Shown piece after piece: positions 52,606-61,501 of a stretch of DNA of 64,000 bases. The notes under the pieces are model-generated. The model worked only from the letters and a program-made list of their open reading frames with translations, had not been told where the DNA came from and made no database searches. The DNA is from Propioniciclava flava (lineage in GTDB: Bacteria > Actinomycetota > Actinomycetes > Propionibacteriales > Propionibacteriaceae): assembly GCF_004126535.1 (NCBI RefSeq), contig NZ_PPCV01000004.1:248001-312000 (forward strand). Direction: 5' to 3'. Each line of letters begins with the position of its first letter. Position 1 is the first letter of the stretch. Position numbers and translations under genes: made by a program.

Positions 52606-53781
52606 TTAGAACCGGACGAAGTCGGCCGCCGCAACGTAGCTGGCGGCGAAGGTCACCGCACACAGCCGCAAGGCGTCGCGACCCGGCAGGAACTTTGCGT
52701 GATGCAAGCCGACCCCCTCGACGGGTCCGGTCCCAATGAAGCTCATGAGGGAAGGCACCGAGTCGCCATACTCGGAGAAGTCGTCCGAGCCGCATGACCG
52801 GAACGGCTCGCCTGCCACCGGGATACCGAGGCCCGTCAGGGCGGCGTCCGTCCTTTCCACCAGGGGTTCACTGTTGACCAAGGCGGGGCCGCCGCGCCGG
52901 AAGGCAACCGAGGCGGATGCCCCCCGCGCGAAGGCGAGGCCCTCGGCTAGTCGCGTCATGGCGCCTTGCAACGCCGCGCGATCCGCCTCGTGGAACGTCC
53001 GCATCGTTCCGGTACACGTGGCCGTGTCGGCGATGACATTGTCGGCGGTGCCGCCGCGGATGGTGCCCACCGACACCACGCTGGAGTGAATCGGGTTGAT
53101 GACCCGTGCCTGCGTCTCGGGCAGTGCGGCGATGATCGTGGCCAGGGTGGTGATGGGGTCAACCGCGAGGTGCGGGTAGGCGCCATGCCCACCCCGGCCA
53201 GTGACGGTGATCTGGAAGGTATCGAACGCCGCATTGACCGGCCCGGCACCAGTCGACACGACCCCGCGCTCGACCGCCGGCTGGACGTGGACCCCCACCA
53301 TCGCGGCGATGTTCTCGTCTTCCAGCAGGCCGGACGCGACCACGTCGGTCGCACCAGGGGGGTTGCACTCCTCGCGCGGCTGCAAGATCGGAACCAGCCC
53401 CACCGGGAGGGGGGCGTCGGCGTCCTGGATGGCGGCGAGCAGGGCCCACAAGCCGGCGATGTGGACGTCGTGCCCGCAGGCATGCATGATGCCGCGGCGC
53501 TGGGAGGCCCACTCGACCTCCGTGGCCTCGGTGATCGGGAGGGCGTCGAGTTCTGCACGCAGGCCCACCGCAGGGCCGGCAGGGCCCAGTCGCCCGAAGG
53601 CACCCGTCTCCGCGACCGGAAGCCAGTCGATCCACGGAGCCGCAGCCGTCACGGCGTCGCGGGTGTCGGATTCGTCGCCGCCGAGGTGCGGATCAGCGTG
53701 AATCGCACGCCGTAAGGATGCGGCTTCGGGGAGGACGGCATCGATTCCGGCAACGAGGTGGGCGAGAAGGTCTTCGGTCAC
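52606..53781 (-). CDS. M20-family metallo-amidohydrolase
   Basis: The 391-residue cytosolic enzyme has the M20D pattern: metal-binding ACGHDVHIAGL, LRAELDALPI, LQPREECNPPGA (catalytic glutamates), GRGGHGAYPHLAVDP with the dimerisation-domain His, and EPFRSCGSDDFSEYG near the end. It is like N-acyl-amino-acid or hippurate hydrolases; the substrate is unknown. The start is GTG 53781, 6 nt after TAGGGT, so it may be leaderless even though it follows nnr by only 9 bp. Confidence 0.9.
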   Translation of the reverse strand: MTEDLLAHLVAGIDAVLPEAASLRRAIHADPHLGGDESDTRDAVTAAAPWIDWLPVAETGAFGRLGPAGPAVGLRAELDALPITEATEVEWASQRRGIMHACGHDVHIAGLWALLAAIQDADAPLPVGLVPILQPREECNPPGATDVVASGLLEDENIAAMVGVHVQPAVERGVVSTGAGPVNAAFDTFQITVTGRGGHGAYPHLAVDPITTLATIIAALPETQARVINPIHSSVVSVGTIRGGTADNVIADTATCTGTMRTFHEADRAALQGAMTRLAEGLAFARGASASVAFRRGGPALVNSEPLVERTDAALTGLGIPVAGEPFRSCGSDDFSEYGDSVPSLMSFIGTGPVEGVGLHHAKFLPGRDALRLCAVTFAASYVAAADFVRF

Positions 53782-53787
53782 CCGTTC

Positions 53788-53793
53788 ACCCTA
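53788..53793 (-). promoter_or_regulatory. Candidate -10 element for the M20 hydrolase gene
   Basis: TAGGGT (minus strand) lies 6 nt before GTG 53781 and overlaps the nnr stop codon TAG. Independent leaderless transcription is possible beside read-through from nnr. Confidence 0.4.
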
Positions 53794-55209
53794 GTCCGGT
53801 GCGCGCAGCGCCACGATGGCGTCCGGAAGTCCGCGTGCGGCAACCTCGGAGGGAGTGCGCGGGCCGGGGAGAATGGCGGCGGCACGCGCCTGCAGGGACG
53901 CCGCCATGGCGCCCGCGCGCCAGGCATCCAGGCCTGCGGCGAGCAGCGCTCCGGCGATTCCGGCCAAGGTGTCACCCGACCCCGCCGTGGCGCTCCAGGC
54001 GGGACCGGGTTCCGCGATCATCGCAGCGCCATCGGGGCGGACGCAGTACTGGGTCGCCCCTTTGAGGAGGACGGTGGCGCCGGTGCGCCGCACGGCAGTA
54101 CGGGCGTGCGCGAGGGGATCCGCCTCCACGTCATGACGGTCCACGCTCAGCAGCCGAGCCAACTCCCCGGCATGGGGGGTGAGGAGGCAGCCTGGGGGCA
54201 GCGTCGCAGGGAGCCCGGTGAGGGCGCCAGCGTCAATCACCGTGGGGACGCGGTCGCGGAGCCGGTGCTCCAGGCGCGCCGCATCGGCCGAAGGCCACCC
54301 CGAACCGCAGACCCAGGCCTGCACGCGTCCCGGAGCCAGCGGATCCAGTGGCGCGACAACGCTCGGGAACGCAGCCAGGACGCTTTCGCGCGCCGGGCCC
54401 GCATAGCGCACCATCCCGGCCCCAGTGTGGAGGGCACCATCCACCCCCAGCAGCGCCGCGCCCGGGTAGGCGAGTGAGCCCGTGTCCAGGCCGACCACGC
54501 CGCGCGAATACTTGTCACTGCGGGGTCCGGGCCACGGGTACCACGACCGCACGTCATCGGCGGTGATCCGCCAGGTGCCCGTCATCGCGACCGGGACGCC
54601 GATGTCGACGAGTTCGACGCGTCCGCACGCCGAGGCGGCCGGTTCGGCGACGTGGGCGAGCTTGCGGGCGATGAAGGTGACGGTGACGTCGGCGGCGAAA
54701 CTCGGGTGCGCGATCACCGAGTCGGCGACCAGACCCGACGGGAGATCGACCGCCACCACCGGGATGTGAGCCTCGGACGCAGCCCGTGCCACTGCGAGGG
54801 CGGCATCGGGCAGGCCGGGCCTCCCGCCCAGGCCTGCCAGCCCGTCGATGATCACCCCAACACCGGACGCCAGCGTCAGGGCTGCCCCGGCGTCCACCAC
54901 GACGGCACCGGCCTGGAGCGCTGCTGCCAGGCCGTCCTCATGGGTTCGTTCGACGACTGGCCACACCCACAACGGCACGGACCGGCCCAGCAGGTCAGGC
55001 AGGTCCGCAGCCGCGAAGAGGGCGTCACCCGCATTGTTTCCCGGGCCGGCCACGACCAGGACGCCCCACGATTCACGACCGGTCAGCAGCCGCGCCGTCT
55101 GATGCGCGACGGCCTCGGCGGCCCGCCCCATGAGGTCGCCACCCGGGTGGGCGGAAAACCAGTCGGCCTCGGCGGCACGGATGGCGGCGGCGGTGATGAT
55201 CGGCTCCAT
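53791..55209 (-). CDS. nnr: Bifunctional NAD(P)H-hydrate epimerase/dehydratase
   Basis: This enzyme repairs damaged nicotinamide cofactors (NAD(P)HX). The 472-residue protein has the N-terminal epimerase (YjeF_N) with VLVVAGPGNNAGDALFAA and VDLPSGLVAD, and the C-terminal ADP-dependent dehydratase with LLTPHAGELARLL, TVLLKGATQYC and WSATAGSGDTLAGIAGALLAAG. The start is ATG 55209, 6 nt after TAGGGT. Functions are well known for the family. Confidence 0.93.
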   Translation of the reverse strand: MEPIITAAAIRAAEADWFSAHPGGDLMGRAAEAVAHQTARLLTGRESWGVLVVAGPGNNAGDALFAAADLPDLLGRSVPLWVWPVVERTHEDGLAAALQAGAVVVDAGAALTLASGVGVIIDGLAGLGGRPGLPDAALAVARAASEAHIPVVAVDLPSGLVADSVIAHPSFAADVTVTFIARKLAHVAEPAASACGRVELVDIGVPVAMTGTWRITADDVRSWYPWPGPRSDKYSRGVVGLDTGSLAYPGAALLGVDGALHTGAGMVRYAGPARESVLAAFPSVVAPLDPLAPGRVQAWVCGSGWPSADAARLEHRLRDRVPTVIDAGALTGLPATLPPGCLLTPHAGELARLLSVDRHDVEADPLAHARTAVRRTGATVLLKGATQYCVRPDGAAMIAEPGPAWSATAGSGDTLAGIAGALLAAGLDAWRAGAMAASLQARAAAILPGPRTPSEVAARGLPDAIVALRAPD

Positions 55210-55215
55210 GCCCGC

Positions 55216-55221
55216 ACCCTA
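55216..55221 (-). promoter_or_regulatory. Candidate -10 element for leaderless nnr
   Basis: TAGGGT on the minus strand ends 6 nt before the ATG at 55209. No ribosome-binding site is visible in that interval. Confidence 0.45.
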
Positions 55222-55231
55222 TGCCCCGGTG

Positions 55232-57208
55232 TCAGCGCAGGATCGCCGCGTTGAGCCACTCCTCGTTGACCCCCAGACCCTCCACCAGCGCGATCGCCTG
55301 CTCACTGAGGGCGGCACTGATGTCGAGGACCGCCTGGCTGATGGCCTTGGCTCGCGTGTTGTCGATGCGCTCGTGCTCCAGCAGCCATCCCTTGTTCTCC
55401 TCCAGCACGGTCAGCGCATAGAGGTCGCAGACCTGAATGAGGATCGAGCGCACATACGGGTCGCCGACCCGCTCGATGGCGGCGGTGAACGCCTCCAAGA
55501 CCACGCGGTCGATGTGGGCCGTGGCTACCGCGATCATGTGCTCCTGGCAGGCGTTCGTGGCGGCGAAGGCGTCGGCGGCGGGTGCCTTGCTCGCGGCGCG
55601 CATGCGCCGGGCCAGGCTCTGCAGGATGTGGCGCTCCCGATCTTGGAAAACTGACACGTGCCAGCCGCGCGCCCGTAGTTGCGCGGCCTCGGGGCGCCGG
55701 GCTGCGCTCGCGATCAGCCGGTCGAGCAGGGCCCGTCCGGTGGTGTGTTCCACCACCGCCTCGCCGACCATCCGGGCCGTGGCTTGCGCTGTGCCGCGCA
55801 GATCCATGTCCCCCCATGTTTGGGCGTACCCCTGGAGCAGCGATTTGGCCACCAACTGCAACAAGACGGTGTTGTCTCCTTCGAAGGTCGCAAACACGTC
55901 CGCGTCCTGGCGGACCAAGGTGATGCCGTTCTCGCTGAGGAAGCCGGCGCCCCCGCACGCCTCGCGGCACTCCTGGATGGTGTCGGTTGCCCACCGGGTG
56001 AGGGTGGCCTTCATGCCGGCAGCGCGGCTCTCCAACTCGCGAGCTGCCGCCGGATCGGCGCCATGAGCGTCGGTGACGCGCTGCAACTGCTCCATCAGGT
56101 CGTTCATGGCGAAGCCGTAGGCGTAGGCCTTGGCGATGTTGGGCAGGAGGCGTCGCTGGTGGGTCTGGTAGTCGATCAGCCGGATTTCGGGGCCAAGCCC
56201 AGGCATCCGGAACTGGGTGCGTCGCAGTGCGTAGCGCGTCGCGATCGACAGTGCCTTGCGCGCGCCGCTGGCGGCGCCACCGCCCACACAAATGCGTCCG
56301 CGCACGAGCGTGCCCAGCATGGTGAAGAACCGCGCATTCTTGCTGGCGATGGGGGAGTCGTAGGTGCCAGCGTCGTTGATCCCTCCGTAGCGGTTGAGCA
56401 ACTGGCGTCGCGGAATGCGGACGTGGTCGAACCCGATCGTGCCGTTGTCGACCCCCAGCAGACCGCCCTTGTGGCCCTGGTCGCCGATCGTGACCCCCGG
56501 GGCGGGCTGGTGGTCGTCGTCGCGGATCTGCACCAAAGCCACGTGGACGCCCTGGTTCTCCCCATCAGCGATCAACTGCCCGAACACAGCCGCCCAGCGG
56601 CCATCTCGGGCGGCGTTGCCGATGTAGGCCTTGTGGGCCAGGGGGTGGGGGGAGTGCACCTCGAACTCATCGGAGTCGGGCAGGTAGGTGAGGGTCGTTT
56701 CGATGCTTTGCACATCAGACCCGTGGCCGAGTTCGGTCATGGCGAAGCATCCGGTGAGCGTTCCTTGCATCGCGCCGGGAAGGAAGGTCTCGTGATGCCA
56801 GGTGGTGCCGAGGTTCGTGATCGCCCCGCCGAACAGGCCGTGCTGGACGCCCGACTTGATCGTGAGGCTCAGATCCCCCATGGCCAGCATCTCGAACTGC
56901 GCCACGGATTCGGCCTGCGTTCCGTTTCCCCCTTGGGCGGCGGGGAAACCTGCGGTCAGGAAGCCCCGCCCCACCAGGGCGAGCATCTTCTCCAGCACCC
57001 ACTCCCTGGCTTCCTCCATCGACCAAGCCGGATCCCGGACGACGTCTGTGGCCGTCACGGTGTCGCGCCAGCGCTGCTTGAGGTCGTGGAACGGGCCATC
57101 CAGGGCGCGGCGAAGGCCTTCGCCGGTGGCAGAGAGGCGTTCGGGGGTGGGAGGGGCGCTCGGCGAGCCGGGGGCCGCACCAGTGACATGCGAGATGGTT
57201 GTGGTCAT
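55232..57208 (-). CDS. Acyl-CoA oxidase/dehydrogenase
   Basis: The 658-residue protein has the size and pattern of acyl-CoA oxidases: FPAAQGGNGTQAESVAQFEMLAMGDLSLTIKSGVQHGLFGGA, CFAMTELGHGSDVQSIETTLTY (FAD-binding), AHKAYIGNAARDGRWAAVFGQL, ECREACGGAGFLSENGI with the C-terminal catalytic region and TFEGDNTVLLQLVAKSLL. It carries out the first step of beta-oxidation. ATG 57208 has AAGGAG 9 nt upstream. ATG 57229, overlapping the tetR stop, is the alternative start. It is co-directional with tetR and divergent from the thiolase cluster. Confidence 0.9.
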   Translation of the reverse strand: MTTTISHVTGAAPGSPSAPPTPERLSATGEGLRRALDGPFHDLKQRWRDTVTATDVVRDPAWSMEEAREWVLEKMLALVGRGFLTAGFPAAQGGNGTQAESVAQFEMLAMGDLSLTIKSGVQHGLFGGAITNLGTTWHHETFLPGAMQGTLTGCFAMTELGHGSDVQSIETTLTYLPDSDEFEVHSPHPLAHKAYIGNAARDGRWAAVFGQLIADGENQGVHVALVQIRDDDHQPAPGVTIGDQGHKGGLLGVDNGTIGFDHVRIPRRQLLNRYGGINDAGTYDSPIASKNARFFTMLGTLVRGRICVGGGAASGARKALSIATRYALRRTQFRMPGLGPEIRLIDYQTHQRRLLPNIAKAYAYGFAMNDLMEQLQRVTDAHGADPAAARELESRAAGMKATLTRWATDTIQECREACGGAGFLSENGITLVRQDADVFATFEGDNTVLLQLVAKSLLQGYAQTWGDMDLRGTAQATARMVGEAVVEHTTGRALLDRLIASAARRPEAAQLRARGWHVSVFQDRERHILQSLARRMRAASKAPAADAFAATNACQEHMIAVATAHIDRVVLEAFTAAIERVGDPYVRSILIQVCDLYALTVLEENKGWLLEHERIDNTRAKAISQAVLDISAALSEQAIALVEGLGVNEEWLNAAILR

Positions 57209-57225
57209 GGTTGAGGACTCCTTCG

Positions 57226-57855
57226 TCATTCCATGGTGTGGTGAGGGGTTGGCGTCTGAGCGTCGAAGGCCGGGGTGAAGAGGTCGCCGATGAAGGTGAC
57301 GATGTCGGGACGCGGGCGGCGCAGGTCGGTCAGGATCCAGCGATCGGCGACGGCCCAGATGAAGCCGACGAGCCCGTGACCCCACGTGTTGGCCGGTGAA
57401 GGGTCAAGGCCCTTGTCGCGAAGCCAGTCGGCCAGCGTCGCCGAGACCTGGTCGCCGATGCGATTGGTGATCCCCAAGACGGGATCGGCGGTGCCGCCGG
57501 GGCGGGCGGTGACGAAGCGGTAGATCTCGCCGTCGACCTCGACGACGCGCAGGTAGGCGTCGGCGAGGTGTTCCACCAGGTCACGGGGGGAACGGCGTTG
57601 GTTCCACACGTCGCTGAGGTTGCCCCAGATGAACGCGTGGACCGACTCCACCACCGCCTCATACAGGCCGTTGCGGTCGCCGAAGTGCCGGTAGTAAACG
57701 GTTTTGGAGGTGCCTGCCTCGGCGGCGATGTCGTCCATGCCGACGCTGTGGCCGTGGTGGCGAATGGCGCGGAGAGCGGCCTCCACGAGTTCACGCCGCC
57801 GGGTGGCGTTGTGCCGGGCCCACCGCGTCGTGCGGCCATCCACCGAGATCGTCAT
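57226..57855 (-). CDS. TetR-family transcriptional regulator of the fatty-acid genes
   Basis: The 209-residue protein has the N-terminal TetR helix-turn-helix: RRRELVEAALRAIRHHGHSVGMDDIAAEAGTSKTVYYRHFGDRNGLYEAVV at residues about 18-68. A ligand-binding helical domain follows. By position between an acyl-CoA oxidase and a divergent thiolase/FabG/MaoC set it is likely a fatty acyl-CoA sensor like FadR/FabR-type TetR proteins, but this is inferred. ATG 57855 is chosen (ATG 57876 is possible). The operator lies at once upstream. Confidence 0.87.
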   Translation of the reverse strand: MTISVDGRTTRWARHNATRRRELVEAALRAIRHHGHSVGMDDIAAEAGTSKTVYYRHFGDRNGLYEAVVESVHAFIWGNLSDVWNQRRSPRDLVEHLADAYLRVVEVDGEIYRFVTARPGGTADPVLGITNRIGDQVSATLADWLRDKGLDPSPANTWGHGLVGFIWAVADRWILTDLRRPRPDIVTFIGDLFTPAFDAQTPTPHHTME

Positions 57856-57858
57856 GTC

Positions 57859-57891
57859 TAGCAGGGTATACGACACTTGAGGTACCTGCTA
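57859..57891. promoter_or_regulatory. Candidate TetR operator between the divergent fatty-acid genes
   Basis: TAGCAGG (57859-57865) and CCTGCTA (57885-57891) form a 7-bp inverted repeat with 19 bp between, and GGTA/TACC extend it partly. It lies 3 bp from the tetR start codon and 41 bp before the thiolase gene, positioned to control both directions. Confidence 0.5.
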
Positions 57892-57932
57892 CCGTCGGTT
57901 TCGATCAGTTCTACTCAGCGACGAGGAGCAGC

Positions 57933-59177
57933 ATGACCGAACGCACCGCCGTCATCGTGGGCGGCAATCGCATCCCCTTCGTCAAGGCGGGCGGCGCCTA
58001 CGCGCAGGCGTCCAGCATCGCCATGCTCAGTGCCGCCCTGGACGGGCTCGTCGCACGGTTCGGGTTGGCCGGGACGACGATCGGCGAGGTCGTCGCCGGG
58101 GCGGTCTTGAAGCACTCCCGCGACATCAACCTCACGCGCGAAGCCGTCCTCGGCTCGGCGCTGTCTCCCCACACGCCCGCCTGCGACCTCCAGCAAGCCT
58201 GCGGCACCGGCCTGGAGGCGGTCATCTACGCGGCCAACAAGATCCGGTTGGGGCAGGCGGACACCGCCATCGCCGGTGGCGTTGATAGCGCCTCGGATGC
58301 CCCCATCGTGGTGGGCGAAGGCCTGCGCCGCGCCCTGCTGCGCGCGAACCGCTCCCGGACGCTGCCGCAACGCCTCGCAGCGCTCAGTTCGCTGCGGCCA
58401 GCCGACCTCATGCCCGTGCCTCCGGCCGTCGTCGAGCCACGGACCGGGCTCAGCATGGGCGAAAGCCAAGCCCTCACGAACGCGCGCTGGGAGATCAGCC
58501 GTGAAGCCCAAGACGAACTCGCGCTGACCTCGCACCAACGGCTGGCCGACGCCTGGGACTCGGGCTTTTTCGACGACCTGGTGACGCCGTACCTGAAGGT
58601 GACCCGCGACGGGCTGCTGCGTCCGGACACGACCCTGGAGAAGCTCGCCAAACTCAAGCCCGTCTTCGGCGGCGCGCACGGGACCATGACGGCAGGAAAC
58701 TCCACCGCCTTGACCGACGGCGCGGCCGTGGTCTTGCTCGCCGATCGCGGATACGCGGACGCGCATCATTGGCCCGCATTGGCCAGCGTCGTCGATGCAC
58801 AGGTCGCGGCCACGGACTACGTGACCGGGGAAGAAGACCTCCTTCTCGCCCCCACCCGCGCCCTCCCCGTCCTGCTCGAACGCCAGGGGATGACCTTGGC
58901 CGACTTCGACGTCATCGAGATCCATGAGGCGTTCGCGGGCACCGTCTTGGCCACCTTGGCCGCTTGGGAGAAGTCCGGGCTTGGCACCGTGGATCGCGCC
59001 AAGCTCAACGTGCTGGGCAGTTCCCTCGCCGCAGGCCACCCCTTCGCAGCTACGGGCGGCCGGATTGTGGCCACGACAGCCAAACGCCTGCACCAGTGCG
59101 GCCCCGGTTCTCGTGGCCTCATCTCCATCTGCGCCGCTGGGGGCATCGGCGTCGTCGCGATCCTGGAGGGATGCTGA
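57933..59177 (+). CDS. Acetyl-CoA C-acyltransferase (FadA/FadI type)
   Basis: The 414-residue cytosolic thiolase has catalytic Cys in DLQQACGTGLEAV, His in VIEIHEAFAGTVL, the second Cys in ISICAAGGIG, and NVLGSSLAAGHPFAATGGR. It cleaves 3-ketoacyl-CoA. The following genes encode a 3-ketoacyl reductase and a hydratase, so the three beta-oxidation or condensation steps are clustered. The organisation resembles fadA2-fabG4-htdX of M. tuberculosis. It starts with ATG 57933, with ACGAGGAG upstream. Confidence 0.92.
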   Translation: MTERTAVIVGGNRIPFVKAGGAYAQASSIAMLSAALDGLVARFGLAGTTIGEVVAGAVLKHSRDINLTREAVLGSALSPHTPACDLQQACGTGLEAVIYAANKIRLGQADTAIAGGVDSASDAPIVVGEGLRRALLRANRSRTLPQRLAALSSLRPADLMPVPPAVVEPRTGLSMGESQALTNARWEISREAQDELALTSHQRLADAWDSGFFDDLVTPYLKVTRDGLLRPDTTLEKLAKLKPVFGGAHGTMTAGNSTALTDGAAVVLLADRGYADAHHWPALASVVDAQVAATDYVTGEEDLLLAPTRALPVLLERQGMTLADFDVIEIHEAFAGTVLATLAAWEKSGLGTVDRAKLNVLGSSLAAGHPFAATGGRIVATTAKRLHQCGPGSRGLISICAAGGIGVVAILEGC

Positions 59178-59178
59178 C

Positions 59179-60585
59179 ATGAGCTTGGTCGAAAACCTGT
59201 TCCATTCGTCCCTGGGTAAGAAGGTGGCCGCCAAGGTGGGGCTGCCCGAGTCGCCCACCCTGCGGCGTGGCCGGGTCGGGCCGTTGGGGGAGATCCTTCT
59301 CGCCGAACTACCTGGCGGCGGCGTCGTGGCAGCCACGTTGGCAGCGATCGGCGTCACCCCTGGCGTCCCCCTGCGCGACACGCCCGACAGCCGCACACCC
59401 GACGAGAAGGGACGCCCGCAGCCGCCCCGCTACGAGCGGCGTCCCGGTGCGCTGGTGATCGACGCCACCGGCGTGCGCACCATCGCCGCGTTGGAGGACC
59501 TGCGACAGGTGCTGCGTCCGATCATGAAGCGCCTGGAACGATCCGGGCGCGTCATCGTGGTCGCGACCGATGCGCGCGACGTCAACGGCCTGGAGGCCAA
59601 GGCCGTCGCGCAGGGGATCGACGGCATCAACCGCACCGTGGCCAAAGAACTGCGTGAGGGGGCAACCGCCAACCTCATCGTCGTGCGCGCCGATGCTCAG
59701 CCCGGCGACCTGGCCTCCACACTGTCGTTCCTCCTGCAGGGCCGCTCGGCGTTCGTGGATGGCCAAACGTGGCGGGTCGCTCCCTGCAAGCCAGGCGACA
59801 CCGTGGACGCCGACTATGACCCCGCCCGCCCCTTCGCTGGACGGATCGTCGTCGTCACCGGTGCCGCCCGCGGGATCGGAGCGGCGATCGCGGCCACGTT
59901 CGCACGCGATGGGGCTGGGATCGTGGTGGTGGACATCCCGGCGGCCGGCGACGCCTTGGCCGCCGTCGCCAACGACCTGCGTGGATCAGCGCTGCAACTC
60001 GACATCACTGCCCCCGACGCTGGCGAGCGCATCGCCGCGCACGTGGCCCAGGTTCACGGGCCCCATGCGAGGATCTGGGCGATCGTTCACAACGCCGGAA
60101 TCACCCGAGACAGGCTCCTGGCCAATCTCGACGAAGCGCAGTGGGGGGCCGTCCTTCACGTGAATCTGGGCGCAGAGATCGCGATGAACGAGGTGCTGCT
60201 CACCGATCGCCCCGGTGGCGGTGGTTTGGGGGAGCGCTCCCGAATCGTCGGCATCGCCTCCACGTCGGGGGTCGCCGGGAACAAGGGGCAAACCAACTAT
60301 GCGGCCTCCAAGGCCGGGGTCATGGGGTTGGTGTGGGCTGAATCCGCCGCGCTGGCCGACCGTCCGACCACGATCAACGCCGTCGCTCCCGGCTTCATCG
60401 AGACCGACATGACGGCGGCGATCCCCTTCGTGCAGCGGGAAGTCTTCCGTCGCACCAACTCGCTGTCCCAGGGCGGGCTGCCGGTCGATGTCGCCGAGAC
60501 GATCGCCTACCTGTGCGATCCCGCCTCCGGCGGTGTGGACGGACAGGTCGTGCGGGTGTGCGGCCAGAACCTCGTGGGTGCCTGA
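59179..60585 (+). CDS. 3-oxoacyl-(ACP/CoA) reductase, high-molecular-weight FabG4 type
   Basis: The 468-residue protein has an N-terminal flavodoxin-like region (about 1-215) and a C-terminal short-chain dehydrogenase (about 220-468) with VVVTGAARGIGAAIA (NADP-binding), HNAGITRD, the catalytic TSGVAGNKGQTNYAASKAGV (Ser, Tyr-x-x-x-Lys) and APGFIETDM. The long form is the HMwFabG group of actinobacteria. ATG 59179 is 1 bp after the thiolase stop. Confidence 0.9.
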   Translation: MSLVENLFHSSLGKKVAAKVGLPESPTLRRGRVGPLGEILLAELPGGGVVAATLAAIGVTPGVPLRDTPDSRTPDEKGRPQPPRYERRPGALVIDATGVRTIAALEDLRQVLRPIMKRLERSGRVIVVATDARDVNGLEAKAVAQGIDGINRTVAKELREGATANLIVVRADAQPGDLASTLSFLLQGRSAFVDGQTWRVAPCKPGDTVDADYDPARPFAGRIVVVTGAARGIGAAIAATFARDGAGIVVVDIPAAGDALAAVANDLRGSALQLDITAPDAGERIAAHVAQVHGPHARIWAIVHNAGITRDRLLANLDEAQWGAVLHVNLGAEIAMNEVLLTDRPGGGGLGERSRIVGIASTSGVAGNKGQTNYAASKAGVMGLVWAESAALADRPTTINAVAPGFIETDMTAAIPFVQREVFRRTNSLSQGGLPVDVAETIAYLCDPASGGVDGQVVRVCGQNLVGA

Positions 60586-61439
60586 TGGCTGAGGTTCTCT
60601 ACCCGGATCTTCCCGCTGGCGGCCCCCTGCTGCTGAGGTCGCTGGTGCGCGTTGGGGGGCGCCCGCGACGCGTGAGCGCGCTGCCACCGACCGTCGTCCG
60701 TGTGCGGGGGCATCGCCAGGATGTGGCGCGACTGGCCCGCTACGACGAGGTGTGCGGGTACACGTTGCGCGATGCGGTGTCGCCGACGTGGATCCACGTG
60801 TTGACCTTTGGGTTACAACTGGCGTTGATGAGCCAACGGGATTTCCCGTTCGGGCTCGCTGGGCTCGTCCACGTCTCCAATGACATGACGCTGCTGGCAC
60901 CCATCCACGTCGCCGACCCCCTGGACCTGTCGGTGCGGGCGTCAGGGCTGGCGCCGCATCGACGCGGAGCAACGTTCGACCTGCTGGGCGAAGCCCAAGT
61001 GGACGGCCAGGTGGTGTGGCAGGGGAGGAGTACCTACCTCGCGCGGGGCGTGGCGGTGCCCGGTGAGCCGGAGCCACGCATGCGTGCGAAGGATCCGGGC
61101 GTCCGCGACAGCCAGGCGTGGCGGCTTCCCGCCGATCTCGGGCGCCGCTATGCCGCCGTCTCGGGCGACGTCAACCCCATTCACCTGTCCGCGCTCGCCG
61201 CGCGCGCCTTCGGCTTCCCGTCGATGATCGTTCACGGAATGTGGACGCATGCACGCGCCCTGGCCGCCCTAGAGGGGCGGCTGGGGACCACCTATCGAGT
61301 CGCGGTCGACTTCACCAAGCCGATCCCGCTGCCTGGCCGGGTCGGGTTCGCGGCGCAGGAGGATGGGGACGGGATACGGTTCGCCGTCCGATCCCGCAGC
61401 GGGACCGCGTGCCTCCTGGGTGACGTCACACACCCTTGA
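60585..61439 (+). CDS. MaoC-like enoyl-CoA/(3R)-hydroxyacyl dehydratase (HtdX type)
   Basis: The 284-residue protein has two hot-dog folds; the C-terminal one has the hydratase 2 motif YAAVSGDVNPIHLSALAARAFGFPSMIVHGMW (Asp and His catalytic residues). The N-terminal half has VSPTWIHVLTFGLQ, LAGLVHVSNDMTLLAPI. It would hydrate enoyl-CoA in the same cycle as its neighbours. It starts at ATG 60585, overlapping the FabG4 stop by 1 bp. A 62-bp gap separates it from the convergent acyl-CoA dehydrogenase. Confidence 0.9.
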   Translation: MAEVLYPDLPAGGPLLLRSLVRVGGRPRRVSALPPTVVRVRGHRQDVARLARYDEVCGYTLRDAVSPTWIHVLTFGLQLALMSQRDFPFGLAGLVHVSNDMTLLAPIHVADPLDLSVRASGLAPHRRGATFDLLGEAQVDGQVVWQGRSTYLARGVAVPGEPEPRMRAKDPGVRDSQAWRLPADLGRRYAAVSGDVNPIHLSALAARAFGFPSMIVHGMWTHARALAALEGRLGTTYRVAVDFTKPIPLPGRVGFAAQEDGDGIRFAVRSRSGTACLLGDVTHP

Positions 61440-61501
61440 ACTGCCGTGAGGGGGCCGCGTCACGAGGCCAGGTGGGCCATCACTACCCAAGCGACCAGGG
61501 C

